Shown in pieces: positions 7,639-11,776 of a stretch of 11,776 bases of DNA. Origin of the DNA: an uncultured Lentisphaeria bacterium (GTDB lineage: Bacteria > Verrucomicrobiota > Lentisphaeria > Victivallales > Victivallaceae); the NCBI GenBank assembly GCA_949298665.1, contig CASFXO010000142.1, positions 1 through 11,776 on the forward strand. Direction: 5' to 3'. A program made the position numbers and the translations under genes. The notes under the pieces were generated by a model. It was not told the DNA's origin, ran no database searches, and saw nothing but the letters and a program-made list of their open reading frames with translations. Within the stretch, counting starts at the first letter, position 1. The number at the start of each line of letters is the position of its first letter.

Positions 7639-7694
7639 AACCAGAGCAGGGGAAACGGTTTTTGCAAAAAATCATGGATGACACGGATTCCGGC

Positions 7695-7723
7695 TTGAAA
7701 AAAATAAAAAGAAGGTTTACTGT
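7695..7723 (+). promoter_or_regulatory. possible promoter of the pilus/secretion ATPase operon
   Basis: TTGAAA (7695-7700, five of six consensus bases) and TACTGT (7718-7723, keeping the key first, second and last bases) are 17 bp apart in the AT-rich gap. Transcription would start near 7730, some 50 nt before the TTG start. The -10 is poor, so this is only a candidate. Confidence 0.35.
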
Positions 7724-7763
7724 TGTTAACGGAACTATTTTCATAAATAAAGATCAGTTATCT

Positions 7764-7774
7764 GGGGAAGGTGG
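7764..7774 (+). promoter_or_regulatory. ribosome binding site supporting a TTG start
   Basis: GGGGAAGGTGG precedes the TTG at 7779 by 4 to 7 nt depending on which purine run pairs. It is the only good ribosome site near the 5' end of this gene. Confidence 0.65.
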
Positions 7775-7778
7775 AATT

Positions 7779-9497
7779 TTGGCTAGAGATACTGAATACA
7801 TTCTGGAGCTGCTGACCGAATACGGCATGGTCACACCGGAACAGATTTCAGCCGCCCGCAAGGAGTCGGAAGCCAGCGGCGGCGTCGTGGACGTGGTCGA
7901 GGTCCTCAAGCAGCTGGGGTATGTCAAAAGCGACGAGTTGACCGCCATGCTGGCACAGCAGTACGGCATGGAAATGCTGGACCTGACCCGTTATGAAATT
8001 CCGGAAGAGGTCATCCAGTCGCTCAGCACCGATATTGTCCTGCATTACAACGTCGTGCCGGTCATGAAACACGACGGCATCCTGACCGTCGCCATGAGCG
8101 ATCCCACCGATATGGAAACGCTCGACTCTCTGCGCTATTACCTCGGTCAGGACGTGGAAGCCGTGGTGGCGCCGCAGGAACAGATTCAGAACGTCATCGA
8201 CAAATACTACCGTACCGCTGCAGAAAGTGTGGAAGGATTCCTCGAAAACCTGGAGGACGAGGGTGCTGAAATAGAGGTCGGCAACTCCACCAGCATGATC
8301 GGCGACGCGGAGGAGGACGACGCCGACAACGCTCCGATCATCCGGCTGGTCACCATGCTGATCATCGAAGCCTACAAGACCCGGGCGTCGGACATCCACC
8401 TCGAGCCGATGGAAAAGCGCTATCGTATCCGGGACCGTGTCGACGGCGCGTTGCGGGAAGTCGAAGCACCGCCCAAATATCTTCAGGCGAACTTCACCAG
8501 CCGTGTCAAAATCATGGCCCGGCTGGACATTACCGAAAAACGCATTCCGCAGGACGGCCGTATCCAGATCAAGATCGACGACAAGGACGTCGACCTGCGC
8601 GTCTCCTCCATCCCGACCACGCACGGCGAAAGCATTGTCATGCGTATCCTCGACAAATCCAGCATTCAGCTGGACATCCCCAAGCTCGGATTTTACGCCG
8701 ATGACCTCGAAATGGTCAACAAAATCATCAGTCTGCCGGACGGCATCTTCCTCGTCACCGGCCCGACCGGTTCCGGGAAAACAACTTCGCTGTATGCGTT
8801 TTTGAACACCATCAACACCGTCAGCCGCAAGATCATCACGGTGGAAGACCCGGTGGAATACCAGCTCTCCGGTATCAATCAGGTACAGGTGGACAAACAG
8901 ATCGACATGACCTTCGCCGCGGCACTGCGCTCCATGCTGCGTCAGGCGCCGAACATCATCATGGTCGGGGAAATCCGCGACTTTGAAACCGCGGACATCG
9001 CCATCAACGCCGCCCTGACCGGGCACCTGGTCTTCAGCACGCTGCACACCAACGACGCGCCGGGCGCCATCACCCGACTGGTCGACATGGGGGTCAAACC
9101 CTTCCTGGTGGCGTCCGGGGTCCGGGCGGTCATGGCACAGCGGCTGCTGCGCCGGATCTGTCCGAACTGCAAACAGCCGTATACGCCGAGTCGCGAAGAG
9201 GTGAAAATCCTCGGTCTTACCCCGGAATACCTGGAAAATCATCAGTTCTACAAGGGGACCGGATGCAACCGCTGCGGCAAAACCGGCTACAAGGGCCGGA
9301 TCGGGATTTATGAAATCTTCATGGTGACCGAGGAAATCGCCAAACTGATTTTCCGCAACGAACCGAGCGGGGTAATCCGCGAAGCGGCACGGCGCGACGG
9401 CATGCGCTCGCTCCGGGACGACGCCATCCGCAAGGCGGAAGCCGGAATTTCCACCCTGGAAGAGGTCATCATCGTCACCATGCTGGACGAGAACTAA
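7779..9497 (+). CDS. GspE/PilB-type secretion/pilus assembly ATPase (first paralogue)
   Basis: A 572-residue hexameric motor ATPase that powers pilus or pseudopilus assembly at the cytoplasmic face of the inner membrane. An N-terminal MshEN/T2SSE-type domain (about 1-145) is joined by an acidic linker (about 155-190) to the ATPase core. Seen: SDIHLEP (204-210), Walker A GPTGSGKTT (328-336), Asp box TVEDPVE (364-370), Walker B-like IIMVGEIRD (393-401), His box with HTNDA at 423-427, and a zinc tetracysteine C461-x2-C464 / C496-x2-C499. One oddity: the usual RQDPD before Walker B reads RQAPN here. I chose TTG at 7779 for its ribosome site; with it, residues from about 181 to 490 fall in exact register with the next gene. 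An ATG at 7674 would add 35 residues of atypical codons. The next ATPase begins 18 bp after the stop, so they share an operon. It could serve type IV pili or type II secretion; the sequence does not decide. Confidence 0.9.
   Translation: MARDTEYILELLTEYGMVTPEQISAARKESEASGGVVDVVEVLKQLGYVKSDELTAMLAQQYGMEMLDLTRYEIPEEVIQSLSTDIVLHYNVVPVMKHDGILTVAMSDPTDMETLDSLRYYLGQDVEAVVAPQEQIQNVIDKYYRTAAESVEGFLENLEDEGAEIEVGNSTSMIGDAEEDDADNAPIIRLVTMLIIEAYKTRASDIHLEPMEKRYRIRDRVDGALREVEAPPKYLQANFTSRVKIMARLDITEKRIPQDGRIQIKIDDKDVDLRVSSIPTTHGESIVMRILDKSSIQLDIPKLGFYADDLEMVNKIISLPDGIFLVTGPTGSGKTTSLYAFLNTINTVSRKIITVEDPVEYQLSGINQVQVDKQIDMTFAAALRSMLRQAPNIIMVGEIRDFETADIAINAALTGHLVFSTLHTNDAPGAITRLVDMGVKPFLVASGVRAVMAQRLLRRICPNCKQPYTPSREEVKILGLTPEYLENHQFYKGTGCNRCGKTGYKGRIGIYEIFMVTEEIAKLIFRNEPSGVIREAARRDGMRSLRDDAIRKAEAGISTLEEVIIVTMLDEN
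9039..9058 (+). repeat. 20-bp identity shared with 10776-10795 (His-box coding DNA)
   Basis: The 20 bases coding for TLHTNDA in the first ATPase are identical to those at 10776-10795 in the second. They form the longest exact match I noticed between the tandem paralogues. It reflects common descent and a conserved motif, perhaps with gene conversion, and is not a separate element. Confidence 0.7.
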
Positions 9498-9515
9498 GCG
9501 GAGAGAATTGATAAT

Positions 9516-11219
9516 ATGCTGGATACTGAAAGTTTGGCTCTGATCGACCTGCTGATCAGTGAGCGTTCCGCCCAACGTCCCGGCCTGAAGGAACAACTCA
9601 AGGACGTGGAGGAAGAACACGACCGGACCGGCAAGCCGGTCATGGAGATCATCGAAAACTACGGCCTGTTCACCAAGGAGGAGATGCTCTCGCTGATCGC
9701 CGAAAATCTCGGTTCCTACGTCTGGGATCCCCACAAGAGCGGAGAGGACCTGCCGCAGGACGTCATTGCCCGGGTGGACGTCAACACCGCGCGGACTTAC
9801 GGAGTGATTCCGGTGGCGTTTGAAGACGACATGCTGCATCTGGCCATGCGCAATCCCCTGGATTTCCAGACGGTGGAATCGTTGCAGTTCATCCTCGGGA
9901 TGAACATTCAGCCGGTAGTGGCCGACGCCGACATTCTCGACAGCGAAATGGAACGCTATTACCCGGAACGGGGCGACAGCGTTCACGACCTGCTCGAAAC
10001 CCTCAATCAGGAAAGCGGCAACGAAATCCTGACCAACGAAAAAGACATCGAAAACAAGGCAAACGAAGCCCCGATCGTCAAATTCGTCGACGTCATCCTG
10101 CAGCAGGCGATCAAGGACAAGGCCAGCGACATTCACTTTGAACCGTTTGAAAAGGATTTCCGCATCCGCTACCGCGTTGACGGCGCTCTCTACGAAATGC
10201 CGCCGCCGCCCAAAAGCCTGGCGATTCCGGTGATCAGCCGCGTCAAGATCGTTTCCGGCCTGAACATTTCCGAACGCCGCCGCCCGCAGGACGGTCGTAT
10301 CCAGCTCAAGATCAGCGGCCGGCCGGTGGACCTGCGCGTTTCCTGTCTGCCGACCAGTTACGGCGAATCCGTGGTGCTGCGCGTACTCGACCGCTCAGTG
10401 GTCAATTTGAATTTGAATGCACTCGGCATGGGGGACGACGTTCTGGAACAGTTGCGGACCATGATCCACCAGCCGAACGGTATTCTGCTGGTCACCGGTC
10501 CGACCGGGTCCGGAAAAACCACCACGCTGTATTCCGCGCTCAAGGAGGTCAACAATCCGGCGGACAAACTGCTGACCGCGGAGGACCCGGTCGAATATGA
10601 CATCGAAGGCATCATGCAGGTGCCGATCAACGATGCGGTCGGTATGACCTTCCACCGGGCGCTGCGCGCCTTCCTGCGGCAGGACCCGGACCGGATTCTG
10701 GTGGGGGAAATCCGCGACTTCGAAACCGCCCAGATCGCCATCGAAGCGTCCCTGACCGGGCACTTCGTCTTCAGTACGCTGCACACCAACGACGCCGCCA
10801 GCACCATCACCCGACTGGTGGATATGGGTGTGGAACCGTTCCTGATCTGCTCCTCCCTGGCGGGCGTGCTCAGTCAGCGGCTGATCCGTCGTGTCTGCAA
10901 TAACTGCAAAACCAGTTACGTGCCCACCGACGAAGATCTCAAGCGGTTGAACATCGACCGCTCGGAAGTCGGAAACCGGAAATTCGTTTACGGCAAAGGC
11001 TGCTCCATCTGCAACGGCACCGGTTACAAAGGCCGGAAGGCCATCTGCGAACTGATGGTCGTCAACGCCGGCATCCGGGAACTGATCTATGACAATGCCC
11101 CGATGACCCAGATCCGTGACCGCGCCCGCGAACAGGGCATGCGCACCATCCGCGAAGACGGTCTGATGGCCATCATGAACGGAGAAACCTCAGTGGACGA
11201 AGTAGTCCGCTATACATGA
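9516..11219 (+). CDS. GspE/PilB-type secretion/pilus assembly ATPase (second paralogue)
   Basis: A 567-residue paralogue of the preceding protein. An N-terminal MshEN-type domain (about 1-150) is followed by the ATPase core with SDIHFEP (204-210), Walker A GPTGSGKTTT (328-337), Asp box TAEDPVE (364-370), the canonical RQDPD plus VGEIRD (388-401), His box HTNDA (423-427), and zinc cysteines C461/C464 and C496/C499. Over residues 381-450 I count 49 of 70 identities with the first paralogue, without gaps, while the N-terminal domains are much less alike; since those domains usually contact the platform, the two may dock to different partners. A GGAGAG box lies about 10 nt before the ATG. The gene follows its paralogue by 18 bp and precedes pilT by 51 bp, so it should be cotranscribed with both. 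Because its Walker B surroundings are canonical, it is the safer candidate for a fully active extension motor. Confidence 0.92.
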   Translation: MLDTESLALIDLLISERSAQRPGLKEQLKDVEEEHDRTGKPVMEIIENYGLFTKEEMLSLIAENLGSYVWDPHKSGEDLPQDVIARVDVNTARTYGVIPVAFEDDMLHLAMRNPLDFQTVESLQFILGMNIQPVVADADILDSEMERYYPERGDSVHDLLETLNQESGNEILTNEKDIENKANEAPIVKFVDVILQQAIKDKASDIHFEPFEKDFRIRYRVDGALYEMPPPPKSLAIPVISRVKIVSGLNISERRRPQDGRIQLKISGRPVDLRVSCLPTSYGESVVLRVLDRSVVNLNLNALGMGDDVLEQLRTMIHQPNGILLVTGPTGSGKTTTLYSALKEVNNPADKLLTAEDPVEYDIEGIMQVPINDAVGMTFHRALRAFLRQDPDRILVGEIRDFETAQIAIEASLTGHFVFSTLHTNDAASTITRLVDMGVEPFLICSSLAGVLSQRLIRRVCNNCKTSYVPTDEDLKRLNIDRSEVGNRKFVYGKGCSICNGTGYKGRKAICELMVVNAGIRELIYDNAPMTQIRDRAREQGMRTIREDGLMAIMNGETSVDEVVRYT

Positions 11220-11270
11220 TTTCAGGCATCCGCCAGCAGTAATTTGAGTTGAAAGGACAGTGTTTTCATC

Positions 11271-11776
11271 ATGGTCGAAATGGCAGATCTTTTGCAATTC
11301 GTCGTGGACGAAGGTGCAAGTGACCTTCATATCGAAGTCGGCGCACCGCCGATGATTCGTCTGCACGGCGAAATGACGCCGCTGGAGTTGCCGGCGCTCA
11401 CCCCCGCGGATACGGAGCGTCTGGTCAAGGCCATCGCCTCGGAATCCCAGCTGCAGCAGATTCAGGAAGTCGGGACTACCGACTTCGGGTTCGGGTTCGC
11501 CGATCTCGCGCGTTTCCGTGTAAGCGCTTTCAAGCAGAAGGGATTTTTCGGAACGATTCTGCGTCAGATTCCGAATCAGATGCTGACGTTTGAACAGCTC
11601 GGCCTTCCGCCGGTGGTCAAAGACCTTCTATACAAACCCCGCGGCCTGATTCTGGTGACGGGCCCGACCGGATCCGGAAAGTCCACGACGCTGGCCTCCA
11701 TGATCAACTACATCAACGATGAGCGGGCTGCTCATATCATTACCATCGAAGACCCGATCGAATTTTATCACAATCA
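11271..11776 (+). CDS. pilT: PilT-type twitching/retraction ATPase, partial (3' end outside window)
   Basis: The first 168 codons of a PilT-family ATPase, which depolymerises type IV pili; the frame is open to the window edge. Unlike the two preceding ATPases it lacks a long N-terminal domain and begins directly with the PAS-like part: LLQFVVDEGASDLHIEVGAP (7-26), then RFRVSAFKQ (81-89), FEQLGLPP (107-114), Walker A GPTGSGKS (131-138) and Asp box ITIEDPIEF (157-165). Short length before Walker A, the SDLH motif and the GKSTT form separate it from GspE/PilB. An AAAGGA box at 11253-11258 lies about 12 nt before the ATG; a second ATG at 11280 would remove three residues. It follows the second PilB-like gene by 51 bp without a terminator, so it is likely in the same operon. 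Its presence argues that the locus serves a retractable type IV pilus rather than type II secretion alone. Confidence 0.9.
   Translation, partial: MVEMADLLQFVVDEGASDLHIEVGAPPMIRLHGEMTPLELPALTPADTERLVKAIASESQLQQIQEVGTTDFGFGFADLARFRVSAFKQKGFFGTILRQIPNQMLTFEQLGLPPVVKDLLYKPRGLILVTGPTGSGKSTTLASMINYINDERAAHIITIEDPIEFYHN

Larger units (their letters stand above)
7639..7778. other. AT-rich intergenic leader before the pilus ATPase genes
   Basis: This gap is much richer in A and T than its surroundings, with runs such as GAAAAAAATAAAAAG. The frame of the downstream ATPase stays open through it from an ATG at 7674, but the codons there (ATA, AAA, AGA, AGG, TTA, TCT) are unlike those of the neighbouring genes and no ribosome site precedes that ATG. 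I read it as a promoter-bearing untranslated region. No strong terminator for the AraC-family gene is visible in it. Confidence 0.6.

Noticed and set aside
7625..7663. Possible terminator after the AraC-family gene (TTCCC pairing with GGGAA, then a T run)
   Set aside because: Only about five base pairs with a loop of some 20 nt and the T run not directly after the stem; too weak to call.
7658..7671. Palindrome TTTTTGCAAAAA
   Set aside because: Pure AT stem with no GC core; not a credible terminator and found easily in AT-rich DNA.
7848..10136. Long minus-strand open frame opposite the ATPase genes
   Set aside because: Its composition mirrors the opposite strand of the conserved ATPases, and it crosses both genes and the gap between them with no domain of its own.
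1..11776. tRNA, rRNA, CRISPR array, insertion sequence or phage genes
   Set aside because: No cloverleaf-like genes, regularly spaced repeats, transposase-like frames or phage proteins were seen while reading either strand.

Overview
The window is GC-rich bacterial DNA that I read as coming from the Lentisphaerota (Victivallales-like) part of the PVC superphylum. The main reasons are a pseudopilin with the H-X9-DG C-terminal motif lying inside a carbohydrate operon, an exported glycoside-hydrolase-like protein next to Gfo/Idh/MocA oxidoreductases, and a GspE/PilB-PilB-PilT block. This is inference from gene content; there is no rRNA gene or other marker here.

Left part (1-6540, all on the minus strand): five tightly spaced genes probably form one operon read from about 6585 toward 1. 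In transcription order they are a secreted sialate-O-acetylesterase-like enzyme, an H-X9-DG pseudopilin, a Gfo/Idh/MocA oxidoreductase, an exported TIM-barrel glycoside-hydrolase-like protein, and a second Gfo/Idh/MocA oxidoreductase cut by the window edge. The likely job is extracellular de-acetylation and cleavage of a decorated glycan, followed by intracellular redox processing of the released sugar. The actual substrate cannot be read from the sequence.

Centre (6541-7638): an AT-rich divergent control region holds two back-to-back sigma70-type promoters. The plus-strand one has TTGACA, a 17-bp spacer and an extended TATACT. It drives an AraC/XylS-family regulator that presumably controls the divergent operon and possibly itself.

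Right part (7639-11776, plus strand): after an AT-rich gap with a possible promoter come two paralogous GspE/PilB-type ATPases in tandem (572 and 567 aa) and the first 168 codons of a PilT-type retraction ATPase. They make up the motor part of a type IV pilus or type II secretion machine. The first ATPase most likely starts at a TTG codon, which puts the catalytic domains of the two paralogues in exact residue register. The pseudopilin and the motors lie a few kb apart but belong to different transcription units.

No tRNA, rRNA, CRISPR array, insertion sequence or convincing terminator was seen.
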